From JAWWPG01 sp963820035 (GTDB lineage: Bacteria; Actinomycetota; Actinomycetes; Propionibacteriales; Nocardioidaceae), in the NCBI GenBank assembly GCA_963820035.1, contig CAWFYK010000003.1:186001-250000 (forward strand): DNA of 64,000 nucleotides, read 5' to 3'. Of this stretch, positions 42,944 through 52,654 are shown one piece after another. Numbering within the stretch: the stretch's first letter is position 1; every line of letters begins with the position of its first letter. The notes under the pieces are model-generated. The model made no database searches and was not told where the DNA came from. It worked only from the letters and a program-made list of their open reading frames with translations. Both the position numbers and the translations under genes were made by a program.

Positions 42944-44365
42944 GTGGACATCACCCAGCTGGATCTGTCCAGGCTGCAGTTCGCTACGACGACGATCTAC
43001 CATTTCTTGTTTGTGCCGGTGACGATCGGGTTGGCTTTTCTGGTGGCGATGCTGCACACGATGTGGTACCGGTCGGATGACGTGGACCTGCGGCGACTGA
43101 CGCGGTTCTTCGGCACTCTGCTGGTGATCAACATCGCTATCGGCGTGGTGACGGGCATCGTCCAGGAGTTCGAGTTCGGGATGAACTGGTCGCAGTACTC
43201 GCGGTTCGTCGGCGACGTGTTCGGTGCTCCGCTTGCGATGGAAGGGCTGGCGGCGTTCTTCCTGGAGTCGACGTTCCTGGGGCTGTGGCTGTTCGGGTGG
43301 GACATCCTTCCGAGGAAGGTGCATCTGGCGACGATCTGGGCGGTCGCTGTTGGGGCGGTCCTGTCGGCGGCGTTCATCATGGCGGCCAACTCGTGGATGC
43401 AGCACCCGGTCGGCTACCAGATCAGCTCGACGACGGGCCGTCCGGAGCTGACGTCGATCACGGCGCTCTTCACGAACCCGGTGTTCCTGTGGGGATATCT
43501 GCACGTGGTGCTGGCGTCACTGCTGACGGGCAGCATGATCATGCTCTCCATCTCCGCATGGCATCTGCGCAAGAAGAGCAACCCAGACGCCTTCGTCAGG
43601 ACAGCAAAGCTCGCCATCGCGGTCATGGTGCCGATCTCGATGCTCGTCCTGATGGTAGGCAGCCACCTCGGGGTGATCGAGACCAAGTACCAGCCGATGA
43701 AGGTGGCCGCGATGGAGGCGCAGTGGAACACCTGTGCCCCCTGCTCGTTCTCTGCGGCGCAGATCGGAGGCTGGAGCACCAGCGACGAGAACGCAACGAA
43801 GATCATCCAGGTTCCCCATCTGCTGTCGGTGTTGGCGACCGGCTCCTGGGACGGCCAGGTGGTGGGCCTCAACCAGCTGGAGAAGCAGTACCAGCGGCAG
43901 TACGGCCGCGGTGACTACATCCCCAACCTGTTCATCCAGTACTGGTCGATGCGCGTGATGGCCTACCTGGGCTCGATCATCCCGATCCTCGCGTTGTGGG
44001 GGGCCTGGCTCTGGTGGAAGCGGCGGCTCGCGACGTCGCGGGCGTTCCTCGGGATCGCCGTCTGGGCGGCCGCCGCGCCGTTCATCATGAACACCGCCGG
44101 CTGGCTGCTCACCGAGAACGGCCGGCAGCCGTGGGTCGTCCAGGGCCTGCTGCTCACCCAGAACGGCAACTCTCCCTCGGTGAGCCTGACCGAGGTGGCG
44201 CTCAGCCTGGTCACGTTCTGGGTCCTCTACCTCATCCTCGGGATCGTCTGGGCCTACCTGATGCTGCGCTACGGCCGCCGCGGGCTCGAGAAGGTCGACG
44301 CGCCACCCGACGAACCCCACGACCCCGACACCCCCGCGCCCCGCGCGCCGGCCCTGACCTACTGA
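42944..44365 (+). CDS. cydA: Cytochrome bd ubiquinol oxidase subunit I
   Basis: 473 residues from GTG with GGCGGAG upstream; another GTG at 42911 is in frame. Features: LDLSRLQFATTTIYHFLFVPVT with the haem b595/d His near 18, the EFGMNWSQYSRFVGDVFGAPLAMEG and FFLESTFLGLW Glu-bearing helix, GYQISSTTGRPELTS, MKVAAMEAQW (Q-loop, short form) and a C-terminal FIMNTAGWLLTENGRQPW. Nine membrane spans fit. CydA binds haems and quinol; it needs CydB next door. High oxygen affinity and NO/sulfide resistance are known for this oxidase class. Confidence 0.93.
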   Translation: MDITQLDLSRLQFATTTIYHFLFVPVTIGLAFLVAMLHTMWYRSDDVDLRRLTRFFGTLLVINIAIGVVTGIVQEFEFGMNWSQYSRFVGDVFGAPLAMEGLAAFFLESTFLGLWLFGWDILPRKVHLATIWAVAVGAVLSAAFIMAANSWMQHPVGYQISSTTGRPELTSITALFTNPVFLWGYLHVVLASLLTGSMIMLSISAWHLRKKSNPDAFVRTAKLAIAVMVPISMLVLMVGSHLGVIETKYQPMKVAAMEAQWNTCAPCSFSAAQIGGWSTSDENATKIIQVPHLLSVLATGSWDGQVVGLNQLEKQYQRQYGRGDYIPNLFIQYWSMRVMAYLGSIIPILALWGAWLWWKRRLATSRAFLGIAVWAAAAPFIMNTAGWLLTENGRQPWVVQGLLLTQNGNSPSVSLTEVALSLVTFWVLYLILGIVWAYLMLRYGRRGLEKVDAPPDEPHDPDTPAPRAPALTY

Positions 44366-44374
44366 GGTGAACCG

Positions 44375-45406
44375 ATGAGTCTCGACGTCGTCTGGTTCAT
44401 CATCGTCGCCGTGTTCTGGACCGGGTTCTTCATCCTCGAAGGCTTCGACTTCGGGGTAGGAGTCCTCCACAAGGCAGTCGGACGAACCGATCTCGAACGG
44501 CGGGTCGCGATCAACACGATCGGGCCCCTGTGGGACGGCAACGAGGTGTGGCTCATCGTCGCAGGCGCCGCGATCTTCGCCGCCTTCCCCGGCTGGTACG
44601 CCACCTGGTTCTCGGCCGGCTACCTCGCCCTGATGCTCGTCCTGGTCGCCCTGATCATCCGTGGAGTGTCCTTCGAGTGGCGAGCCCGCGTCGACACCGA
44701 CGCCTGGCGCGGCACCTGGTCCTGGACGCTGACCATCGGCTCCGCGCTGGTCCCGCTGCTCCTGGGGGTGGCCCTCGGGGACCTGCTCGCCGGGCTACCC
44801 ATCGACTCCAGCGACGAGTTCACCGGCTCCTTCTGGGACCTGCTGACGCCCTACGGCCTCTGGGTAGGCGTCACCATCCTGCTGCTCTGCCTGCTGCACG
44901 GCGCCACGTTCCTCAGCCTCAAGGCCGCCGGCGCCGTCCGTGAACGCTCCCGCACACTCGCCAACCGGCTGGCCTGGCCCGCCCTCATCCTCGTCGCCGG
45001 CTACGCCGGCTGGACGATCGCCATCTCCGACGGCGGGCCATGGCGCATCCTCGCCGCCGCCATCCCCGTGGCCGCAGCCCTCGCAGCCGCCCTGCTCATC
45101 CGGGCCGGACACGAGGGCAGATCGTTCACCGCGACCGCCGCCACCCTCGGCGGCACCATCGCCGCCCTCTTCGCCAACCTCTACCCCAACGTGATGGTCT
45201 CCTCCACCAGCTCCGCCAACAACCTCACCGTCGCCGGCACCGCCTCCGGCGACTACGCCCTCAAAGTCATGACCGTCGTCGCCGTCGTCATCCTCCCCCT
45301 CGTCCTGCTCTACCAAGGCTGGTCCTACTGGATCTTCCGAGCCAGAATCTCCACCCCCGCCGAGCCCGCAGCAGATCCTGACGTCCGCGAGCCCACGCCC
45401 CAGTAG
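44375..45406 (+). CDS. cydB: Cytochrome bd ubiquinol oxidase subunit II
   Basis: 343 residues, nine bases after cydA with a GAGGTGAACC-type RBS. Opens VVWFIIVAVFWTGFFILEGFDFGVGVLH, then GPLWDGNEVWLIVAGAAIFAAFPGWYA, the family signature, and ends in hydrophobic helices. Eight to nine membrane spans. CydC/CydD assembly transporter genes do not follow; instead an IS1182 remnant starts within 20 bases. Confidence 0.93.
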   Translation: MSLDVVWFIIVAVFWTGFFILEGFDFGVGVLHKAVGRTDLERRVAINTIGPLWDGNEVWLIVAGAAIFAAFPGWYATWFSAGYLALMLVLVALIIRGVSFEWRARVDTDAWRGTWSWTLTIGSALVPLLLGVALGDLLAGLPIDSSDEFTGSFWDLLTPYGLWVGVTILLLCLLHGATFLSLKAAGAVRERSRTLANRLAWPALILVAGYAGWTIAISDGGPWRILAAAIPVAAALAAALLIRAGHEGRSFTATAATLGGTIAALFANLYPNVMVSSTSSANNLTVAGTASGDYALKVMTVVAVVILPLVLLYQGWSYWIFRARISTPAEPAADPDVREPTPQ

Positions 45407-45420
45407 CCCAGGCATAGGTA

Positions 45421-46602
45421 GGTTCGGCACCGTCACGATCGACGGGACCAAGATCAAGGCAAACGCGTCTATCGACGCCAACCGCGGCCAGGAGCGGTTC
45501 GACCAGAACGTCGCGGCCATGCTAGAAGCGGCGGACCGGACCGACCGGTCCGAGGACATCGCGGCGCATGATGGTCGCGGTGATGAACGGCCGGATCGTG
45601 TCCCTGCGGACCTTGCGGGTCGCACCAGCCGTCGTGAGCGCATCCAGCTGGCGGCCCAAAGCTGGAGGCGAAACGCCGGCGACGGGCTCGCGCCGAGGTT
45701 GAGCGTGAAGCGGCTGCGGTGACGCGCCGCCAGCGCTCCGAGCAGGGGCAGCCGGTGGGCAGGATCTCGAACGGACCACACCGATTGGCCGAGGCCCGCT
45801 CGCGCCTGGCACGAGAGATCGCCATCCACCGAGCGAAGCCGGATCGATACGTAGCCCTGATCGCGGCGGCAAGGAAGCCGATGGGGCGTCCGCCGGTGCG
45901 AATGCAGGACAGCACGCGGGTCGCGAGGGCGCGACGGGTCGTCCGCAACGCCGAGGCTGCGGGCGGGCAGCCGGGGCGGCTGACCAGTCGGCGTCGCCCG
46001 CGAAGAAGCTCCCTAGGGTCGTCGCGAATACCACCGACCCTTAGTCGCGGATCATGCCAACCGGGCGAGGGTTCCTGCAGGGATACAACGCGCAGGTCGC
46101 GGTCACCAGCGACCAGCTGATCGTCGCCCTCCGCGCGGGGCAGTCACCCAACGACCAAGGATGCTTCACCCCGATGATGCGTGCCACCCAGGATGCAGCG
46201 GCAGGCCTGCACGCCGTTACCGGAAACGCCGATCGCGTCATCGGCACCGTGTTGGCCCACGGCCTACAACCGCGACGCCAACTGAAGGCCGACGGGCCGA
46301 ACCGGTTGATTGCCCTGGGGAAAGGACGGGACCAGGCCCGTGCCGCCGCCGAGGAACCGTCCCACGGGTCACCGCCAGTCGGTGGGTCCCCACGCGAAGT
46401 CAACACCCACCGACTCACACCCTCGCACGCCGAGATCTCTACAAGCGTCGCGGGGGCGACCGTCGATCCAGGCATCGGCAACCTGAAGAAGATCATCGAC
46501 TGCTTCCCACGCCGAGGCCTGGACGACGCGACCAGCGAACTGCACCTGGCCGCGACCGCGTTCCACCTCCTGAAGGTCCATCGGGCGGCCCCAGCAACCT
46601 GA
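45421..46602 (+). pseudogene. IS1182-family transposase remnant
   Basis: Pieces in several frames follow one transposase in order: TVTIDGTKIKANASIDANRG (first catalytic Asp), RLAEARSRLAREIAIHRAK, AARKPMGRPP, STRVARARRVVRNAEAA, GRGFLQGYNAQVAV, LKADGPNRLIALGKGRDQ, and finally ATVDPGIGNLKKIIDCFPRRGLDDATSELHLAATAFHLLK. The N-terminal part and several internal joins are missing. Dead. Confidence 0.8.
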
Positions 46603-46782
46603 TCGGATCCCCATCGAGAACCCGAGATGCCATCGACGCAGACCGCCACGATCGCCTTTCTCATGAAGCAGGAGCGTCTGAGCGACCGGTCCTCCCTCGT
46701 CCGACCCGATACACTGCTGCGTCGCCTCCGGGGCATCGTCGGCGATCTCCCGCGAGACCCCCTACGCGATTCTGCGACAGAG

Positions 46783-46821
46783 TCTGAGGTCCGCAGGATC
46801 ATCTACACGACGAACGCGATC
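46783..46821 (+). pseudogene. IS256-family transposase scrap
   Basis: Thirteen codons reading SEVRRIIYTTNAI match the conserved IS256 motif that precedes SLN. Nothing else of the gene is recognisable around it. Confidence 0.55.
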
Positions 46822-47058
46822 TGGATGTTTCAATCTTCGTGTCGGTCTGGCTTCGCGAGCCGGGCCGACCGGCGGGCCCTGACTCTGAACACTATTGACG
46901 TTTGTTGTCCTTGATTCGAAATGTCGGGTCCGCCGTCTTGCCCGTCGGACCTGGGTGCCCGGCTTGAAGAGAGCCTGCATGACTCCACCCAGATCTGCCG
47001 GCGACCCGGGTCCGATCCCTCACCGTAACCTCCGCGCCACAGAAGTTGGAGACCCACC

Positions 47059-47480
47059 ATCGCCACCATCGACACCCCGTCGCACTGCGTCGCCGGCATT
47101 GACCCGCACAAGCGTTCCGGCACTGTCGCAGTGCTGTCGGCCACCGGTGCACTGGTGGCGTGTGAGTCGTTCGACATCAGCGTGGACGGCCTCACCGAGC
47201 TGATCTCCACCCTCGCCGGGACCGGGATGATCCTCGACCGGATCGGAGTCGAGGGATCGTCCGCCCTCGGTCGCCCAGTAGTGCTCGCGCTGGTGGCGGC
47301 CGGATACGACGTCCGCGAGGTCCAAGCCAGCCGCACCACGAGAGGCGCCGGCACCGGGCCAAAACCGATATCACTAATGCCCACGCGATCGCCGCTGAGA
47401 CCCTTGCCGACCCCAGGCCGCCCCCGGCCGGCAAGCACGCCACTGTGCCGCCGGCCGAATTGGAAGCGCTGCTTGCCCAT
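47059..47480 (+). pseudogene. IS110-family transposase, N-terminal part, interrupted by IS3-type copy 2
   Basis: GIDPHKRSGTVAVLSATGAL carries the first Asp of the DEDD RuvC-like fold; RIGVEGSSALGRPVVLAL and VREVQASRT follow. After a frameshift near 47338, DITNAHAIAAETLADPRPPPAGKHA continues until the IS3-like element begins at 47481. The remainder is absent to the right of the IS3 copy. Confidence 0.78.
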
Positions 47481-48102
47481 GAGGTTCCCCCCGGAACGTA
47501 GAGGCACCAGCTATCAGGAGGTGCTATGCCAGAGAAGCGGAAGAGGTACGATCGGGAGTTTCGTGAGGGAGCTGTTTGGATCGTTGACGAGATGGGGAAG
47601 CCGATCGCGCAAGTCGACCGCGACCTGGGGGTGAACGAGGGCACGTTGGGCAACTGGGTGAACCAGGCCCGAGAGGCAGCCGAGGGGACTCGCGGGTTGT
47701 CGAACGACGACCGCGAGGAACCGAAGCGGCTGCCCGCCGAGGTCGCGGAGCTGCGGATGGAGCGTGATGCCCTGATAGGACGTGTCGAAGAGCAGGCCGG
47801 ACACTCCGCAGTGGACGTCTGGTGATGTCTCGACCGATCCGTGGTCCTGTGGTCAAGGAGGCGACGAAGCGAGCGTGGCACGCTTCATCGCCGACCAGCG
47901 GACCAACTACCGGGTGCCACATACGGTCGTCTGTGCCCTGCTGGGGGTCAGCCTGGGATGGTTCTACAAGTGGCTGGGCCGGGCGCAGGGGTCGGCCGCG
48001 ACGAGTGGGTTGCACACCGGGCGGGACCGTCGCCGCGACACCATCGACCGGGCTGTCCAGGTCGGGTTCGTCAAGGCCCGTGGCCTGCACGGCTCACCGC
48101 CG
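47481..48102 (+). mobile_element. IS3-type element, copy 2, truncated
   Basis: Direct repeat of copy 1 (32586), with only a few mismatches up to ~48042. It carries the same ~60-base insert in OrfA, so both derive from one damaged ancestor. It lies inside the IS110 remnant and also lacks a right end. Confidence 0.75.
47526..47825 (+). CDS. IS3-family OrfA, copy 2
   Basis: 99 residues, same as the copy at 32632 except KRYDR for KKYDR. Same HTH, same abnormal IGRVEEQAGHSAVDVW ending, same AGGAGG before ATG. Unlikely to support transposition because the partner OrfB is only a fragment. Confidence 0.75.
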   Translation: MPEKRKRYDREFREGAVWIVDEMGKPIAQVDRDLGVNEGTLGNWVNQAREAAEGTRGLSNDDREEPKRLPAEVAELRMERDALIGRVEEQAGHSAVDVW

Positions 48103-48231
48103 GCGATCAAGATCAACCACACCCACCAACTCATGGCACCAACTGCTGACCCTGAGTGCCCGACAGCAAGGCGGTCGAGGACACTCCTCGTGGTTGATTC
48201 GGTCAGCCGTGGACCCGCTGTAGTCAGGTAG
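47875..48231 (+). pseudogene. IS3-family OrfB N-terminal remnant, copy 2
   Basis: Same start VARFIADQRTNYRV as copy 1, but after RRRDT it follows a different variant (IDRAVQVGFVKARGLHGSPPAIKIN), then non-IS sequence to the stop. DDE domain absent. Confidence 0.7.
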
Positions 48232-48334
48232 CCCTCGAACCCAACCGTAAAGGGTGGTGCCGCCGCAGCGATTGCGCAGCAGTCTCGCAGTTGCTCGCGC
48301 TGACGCCGATCACCCCTGGCGAGACCGCACCCAA

Positions 48335-49252
48335 CTATGGTGGCGGCGGTCGGACTCGACGCGCCCCCGGTGTGTCGATGTGGTCCAGCACGTGCAGCAT
48401 GCCCAGGAGAACAACAATACCCGTGCCGGTGATCAGCAGAGCGCCGACAAGGAACGCAATCCACGAACCCACGATCGCATCCCGAACGTGTCCTGCGGCG
48501 TTCAATGCACTACCCAACGCGAGTCCGAGCACGAACGAGCCGACGCAGGTCACGGCCAGCCACCGCGTCGAGGCCGGCCACACAAAGCCGGCGCGATCAT
48601 CGGCGCCACCGGTATCGGCGATCAAGACGGCAGCAGCCGCGACGGCGAACCACACCCCCACCAGGAGGAAGGCGGCCATCGAGTCGCCGGCGCGATGCCA
48701 GCCCGCCGACATGGTGGCCAGCGCCGTCACCGTCGCCGCCACGAGTCCCACCAACACCGCCGGGTACCGCCACCGGGTGGGAACGACGAACAAGAGCGCG
48801 GCCACCGCCGAGAACACCGCCGTGGAATGACCACTCGGAAGACTGTTGAGCGTCGCCGGAGCGACCTCCCGGATCCCGAGGTCCGGCCTCTCCAACAGAT
48901 AACTCTTCAACACCAGCGTGGAGACGTTCGCCCCGACCAGGAGGCCGATCGCGGCCAGCCCCTGCACGCGCTCCAGCCGGACCAGGGCAACCATCGCGAC
49001 CACCGCAACCGCTCCCAGCAACGAGGCCACCGACACCACGTTCAATACCGTGTCCGTGCCATCGGCCAGGGCCGATCGAGTCAGCAGCGCTCCACGCAGC
49101 GACGCATCCCCGAACAGGCGCCCTTGGACCGTCCGAACCGTCACGTAGTAGACCAGGACGAATCCAGCTGCGAACGCGAGCCCCACCAGAGCGATCCGCA
49201 CGAGCTGGCGCAGGACGCCCCCTAGATCAACACCCGCGCGCCTGATGCTCAC
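48335..49252 (-). CDS. PAP2-family membrane phosphatase
   Basis: 305 residues from GTG. The three PAP2 motifs are present: KSYLLERPD (KxxxxxxRP), SLPSGHST (PSGH), and GWHRAGD as the SRxxxxxHxxxD-type third motif, where the leading Ser-Arg is not canonical. Six or more hydrophobic helices make it an integral membrane enzyme, likely dephosphorylating a lipid or isoprenoid phosphate on the outer face. It stands alone between an IS3 remnant and an integrase fragment. Confidence 0.82.
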   Translation of the reverse strand: MSIRRAGVDLGGVLRQLVRIALVGLAFAAGFVLVYYVTVRTVQGRLFGDASLRGALLTRSALADGTDTVLNVVSVASLLGAVAVVAMVALVRLERVQGLAAIGLLVGANVSTLVLKSYLLERPDLGIREVAPATLNSLPSGHSTAVFSAVAALLFVVPTRWRYPAVLVGLVAATVTALATMSAGWHRAGDSMAAFLLVGVWFAVAAAAVLIADTGGADDRAGFVWPASTRWLAVTCVGSFVLGLALGSALNAAGHVRDAIVGSWIAFLVGALLITGTGIVVLLGMLHVLDHIDTPGARRVRPPPP

Positions 49253-49292
49253 ACACCCATACTGGACCCGCCCCCGCCCCAGGGATCATCCG

Positions 49293-49868
49293 CCGCCGAC
49301 CACTCCCGTGGACAGGTGACTTTCATGACTACGTCCAGACCGTCTGGCTCCCGTCCAAGCAGGTCGAGACCTCCACCCTGGCCGCGTACCGGTCCTACCT
49401 CGACAAACACTTCATCCCCACCTTCGGCCGACGGCCGATGGGCAAAATCCTCCCCTCCCATGTGCCGAGTTGGATCACCACGGCGGCACCGACGGCCTGT
49501 CCGCCGCTAGCATCCGCAAGTACCACACCATGCTGCATTCGATCTTCGAACGCGCCCTGCACGACCGCGTGGTCACCTCCAACCCTTGCGAGCACACCGA
49601 GCTCCCAAGAGCGATCAAGAAGAAAACCCGCACACTGATCCCTGCGGAGTACGACGCGATCCTGAATGCGCTCCCGGCCCAATATCGACTGATGGTCAAG
49701 ACCGCGATCAACACCGGCCTGCGCTGTGGCGAGCTCATCGCCCTCAAACCCCGCCACTTGGATCTGGCCACCGGGAAGCTCACCGTGCAGGAGACCATCG
49801 TCGAGGTCTCCATCAAGAACTCCCCCACCGGCACCCGGATGGTCGCGGGCACCGCCGGCACGGGGTAG
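49293..49868 (+). pseudogene. Integrase fragment (middle part)
   Basis: Starts within the arm/core linker (DHSRGQ, VTF) and runs through DYVQTVWLPSKQVETSTLAAYRSYL, a frameshift near 49460, then GLSAASIRKYHTMLHSIFERAL and on to TGLRCGELIALKPRHLDL and VEVSIKNSPTGTRM before leaving homology. Both N- and C-termini are missing, including the HxxR and Tyr residues. Confidence 0.78.
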
Positions 49869-49948
49869 GCCCCGCAAACGACTAGGGTTCAAGAAGCCGA
49901 TCGAACTGATCGGCGACCCACGGTTGCGCTGACCGCCAGAATCCGCCG

Positions 49949-49974
49949 ATCCCCTTCCGGGACGGAAAGGGGAT
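49949..49974. repeat. Inverted repeat/hairpin
   Basis: ATCCCCTTCCG and CGGAAAGGGGAT flank a short loop, a near-perfect stem of about 11 bp. There is no T tract and no clear gene ending into it, so a terminator role is not shown. Confidence 0.4.
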
Positions 49975-50171
49975 GGACCAGAGCGTTTGAGCGCAGGGCG
50001 ACCCGCGCTTGACAGTCATACCCGGCGGAAAGACACGCCCCGCCGACCGGATGGCGACTGGGGGCCGCCCCTTTCGCCCGGCCCCAGCTGGGCGGGGCCC
50101 CTCCTCTGACGTCCCTGTGGTGGCTCTGTCGATGTGGATCCTGGGTTCAGTGGGAGGCGACAAAAGGGCCT

Positions 50172-50602
50172 TCAGGTCCTCGGCTGGCAACGGCATCCGA
50201 AGCCAATGTCCGACAGGCGTTCGGCGCTGATCTTGGAGCAGCGGCGGCAGGGGGTCAGGTGGGGGTCGTCCTGCAGCGAAGGAGTCGTGAGCAGCCCGAG
50301 GTAGTCGAGGCCGTTGCCGTCGGCGACGGTTTGCGCCTGCTCGTAGGGGACTGGCTCCACGTTGGCCCAAGGCCCCTGCATTGCCCGCGCTTCCTGCGCC
50401 CACTTGCACCAATAGCAGGCTCGACAGGTGGGATCCCCCAGGCGTTCTGCTCGAGCGTGTAGTTGAAGCGGTAATGAGCCTGTACGGCGCAGCTCAGACA
50501 CATTCGCGTCCGCTTATGCCCTTGACAAGGGCAGCGTGCGTGAGGCTTGCATCGTGGTACGTCGTCAGTCGCCGAGGCCGGACGGTTCTCAGTTGGTCGC
50601 AT
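50172..50602 (-). pseudogene. Zinc-ribbon protein remnant, frameshifted
   Basis: Reads MCLSCAVQAHYRFNYTLEQNAWG in one frame, then, after a one-base slip in a G run (~50430), DPTCRACYWCKWAQEAR, VEPVPYEQAQTVADGNGLDYLG and CRRCSKISAERLSDIGFGCRC. Repeated CxxC pairs indicate treble-clef or zinc-ribbon units; longer multi-ribbon proteins of this kind exist, but I cannot assign a function. The C-terminus appears cut. Confidence 0.55.
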
Positions 50603-50657
50603 CTGGGCGAGATCCCGGACTTGCGGTAGCTCGCGGGAACCCGCCTACAGTGGGGCC

Positions 50658-51971
50658 GTGGGCGTACCCATCGTGCGGCTCTCGGCCGACGACCTGACCA
50701 CCCTCGCCACAGACCGCGGCTCGGTACCGATGCAGATCGGCGCCGTGCTGCTCCTCGACGAAGAGCCCACGCCCACGGCTGCGGAGCTGGTGTCGGTCGT
50801 CGAGCAGCGGCTTTCCCGCCTCCCGCGCCTCCGGGAGCGGCTCCGCCGTCCGCCACCCGGTCTGGGGCGGCTGTTCTGGGAGGTCGCACCGGAGGATCAG
50901 TCCGGACCAGTCACCCTCGCAACGACGACTGCCGACGATGCTGGACTGGTCGACGCCGCGGCCGAGGACGTCGTTCGCCGACTGCCGCGCGACCGCCCGC
51001 TTTGGCGCGCCGTCGTGTATGCCGATGCGGCAGACCGCGCCCGCGCCGTGGTGGTGGTGATGCACCACGTGGTGGCCGACGGGATTGGGGGACTCGCGGT
51101 TCTGGCCGAGCTGGTCGACGGCGACTCGGCTCCCCCGGGGCCGGACGCCCCCGTGCCCACCGAGGCACCGACCCGCGCCGAACTCGCCCGCGACGCGTGG
51201 GAGCAGCGCTGGGCGGCGCTCCGCGCAATCCCCGCGACGGCGCATGGCCTGGCGGCCGGTCTCCGCGAGCTGGGTGGTCTCCCTCGGCAGGACGCCGATC
51301 CCACCAGCCTGTTGCAGCCCACCTCGTCGCGACGCCGGGTCGAACTCGTCGAGATGGACCTCACTCCGGTCGTGGCGGCCGCCCACGCCCAGGAGGCGAC
51401 CGTCAACGACTTGCTCGCCGTCGCGGTGAGCGGAGCTCTGCGACGCGTGCTCGCCGAGCGCCGTGACCCCCTCGACGAGGTCGTGATCTCGGTACCGGTC
51501 TCCGGTCGGGCGGCGGCCTCCCCCAAGGAACTGGGCAACCAGGTGGGCGTGCTACCGCTCACTGTGCCCCTCACCGCTGACCCCGCAGCTCGGCTCGCCG
51601 CCGTACGCGAGCAGCGCGCTCGGCTCGGCACGTCCGCGCCCCGAGCCAGCTCGGGAGCCGTGCTCTCCGTCATGTTCCGGGGCCTCGCGGCCGTGGGAAT
51701 CTTCGACTGGTTCATCAACCGCCAGCGGCTGGTGCACACCTTCCTCACGAACCTGCGGGGTCCGGCGCAACCGCTCACCCTGGCCGGTGGCCGCATCCGG
51801 CGCGTGGTGCCGATCGCACTCACACCGGGGAACGTCACCGTCTCATTCGCCGTGCTCTCCTACGCCGGGCGGCTGCTTGTGTCCGTGGTCTACGACCCCG
51901 ACCACGTGCCGGACCACGCGCTGCTCCGCGACGCGCTCCAAGACGAGTTGACCGATCTGTGCGCCCCATAG
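50658..51971 (+). CDS. Wax ester synthase / diacylglycerol acyltransferase (WS/DGAT) family
   Basis: 437 residues from GTG (the open frame extends upstream without support). The catalytic HHVVADG (HHxxxDG) lies at 136-142. Other family landmarks: PMQIGAVLLLDE near 24, TVNDLLAVAVSGALRRVL, PVSGR, and LGNQVGVLPLTVPL, then TNLRGPAQPLTLAG near the C-terminus. It esterifies fatty acyl-CoA to alcohols or diacylglycerol, making storage lipid, on the membrane or lipid-droplet face. No neighbours of lipid metabolism except the distant PAP2 phosphatase. Confidence 0.88.
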   Translation: MGVPIVRLSADDLTTLATDRGSVPMQIGAVLLLDEEPTPTAAELVSVVEQRLSRLPRLRERLRRPPPGLGRLFWEVAPEDQSGPVTLATTTADDAGLVDAAAEDVVRRLPRDRPLWRAVVYADAADRARAVVVVMHHVVADGIGGLAVLAELVDGDSAPPGPDAPVPTEAPTRAELARDAWEQRWAALRAIPATAHGLAAGLRELGGLPRQDADPTSLLQPTSSRRRVELVEMDLTPVVAAAHAQEATVNDLLAVAVSGALRRVLAERRDPLDEVVISVPVSGRAAASPKELGNQVGVLPLTVPLTADPAARLAAVREQRARLGTSAPRASSGAVLSVMFRGLAAVGIFDWFINRQRLVHTFLTNLRGPAQPLTLAGGRIRRVVPIALTPGNVTVSFAVLSYAGRLLVSVVYDPDHVPDHALLRDALQDELTDLCAP

Positions 51972-52557
51972 TCCAGGTCGCCCCCTGACCTGCGATCTGT
52001 CCGGCGACCCGAGTCGCGGCAGGTTCGTCACGACTGCGCTCGTGTTTCGCCGGACTCCTGACAAACCACCCCAACGGGTGCATCGGCCCAGTCGGCGGGC
52101 ACCTAGTCTCCGGGCAAGGCCTTAGGAGAACCGAACGGGGGATTTCTGGGACCCAGCGCCCCGTCGCTCATGCAGCCGGCGGGCGTGGACCATAGGGCCC
52201 GCCACGGCACGCACAGACCATGGCGGGCTCTGCCACGCGGTCACTAACTCGGCGTGGCCCCGTGGCCGCGCGCAGTCCTCGTGTCCGAGACGTAGGGCTC
52301 TGCGCCGTCCCCGACACGTGGGGTTCTGGTCCGACGTGCGCCGACGGCCCCGTGCTCCGGTGGGCGTCGCCGTGCATGGGGACTCCCCCGGTATGTGGCG
52401 GTGGTCTGCTCCGAGCTTCGCTCACGCCTAGACAGGAGTTGGCGTCGGTGGGATTCTCGAAGCAGAGCCTCGTCGCGTCCGCGACGGGCCGGGATGCGAA
52501 GCCACCCCTAGACCCCGGATCCTTCGCTTGAGACAAGCAGGGAACGGAGCTCTCAAC
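51972..52557. other. Intergenic, no gene supported
   Basis: About 590 bases after the WS/DGAT gene. Open frames (e.g. 52220-52531, plus) have no plausible fold or RBS. No RNA structure recognised. Confidence 0.45.
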
Positions 52558-52561
52558 AACG

Positions 52562-52636
52562 TTGTGGACCATCCTCGTCATTGTGGTCATCGCCGCGGTT
52601 GCGCTGTTCGTCTCTAGGCGTACGCGGCGGTCGTAG
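52562..52636 (+). CDS. Possible 24-residue membrane peptide
   Basis: From TTG, LWTILVIVVIAAVALFVSRR and a short basic tail: one hydrophobic helix then Arg-rich end. GGAG lies about 12 bases upstream. It could equally be the C-terminal anchor of a lost protein. Confidence 0.3.
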   Translation: MWTILVIVVIAAVALFVSRRTRRS

Positions 52637-52654
52637 GTTGCCGACGGCGACGCG

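Noticed and set aside
32586..48102. Active IS3 composite transposon
   Set aside because: Both IS copies lack the DDE domain and right ends, so they cannot move the block by transposition.
48254..49225. 323-codon plus-strand frame
   Set aside because: Antisense to the PAP2 phosphatase, whose three motifs are present; His/Arg-rich shadow composition.
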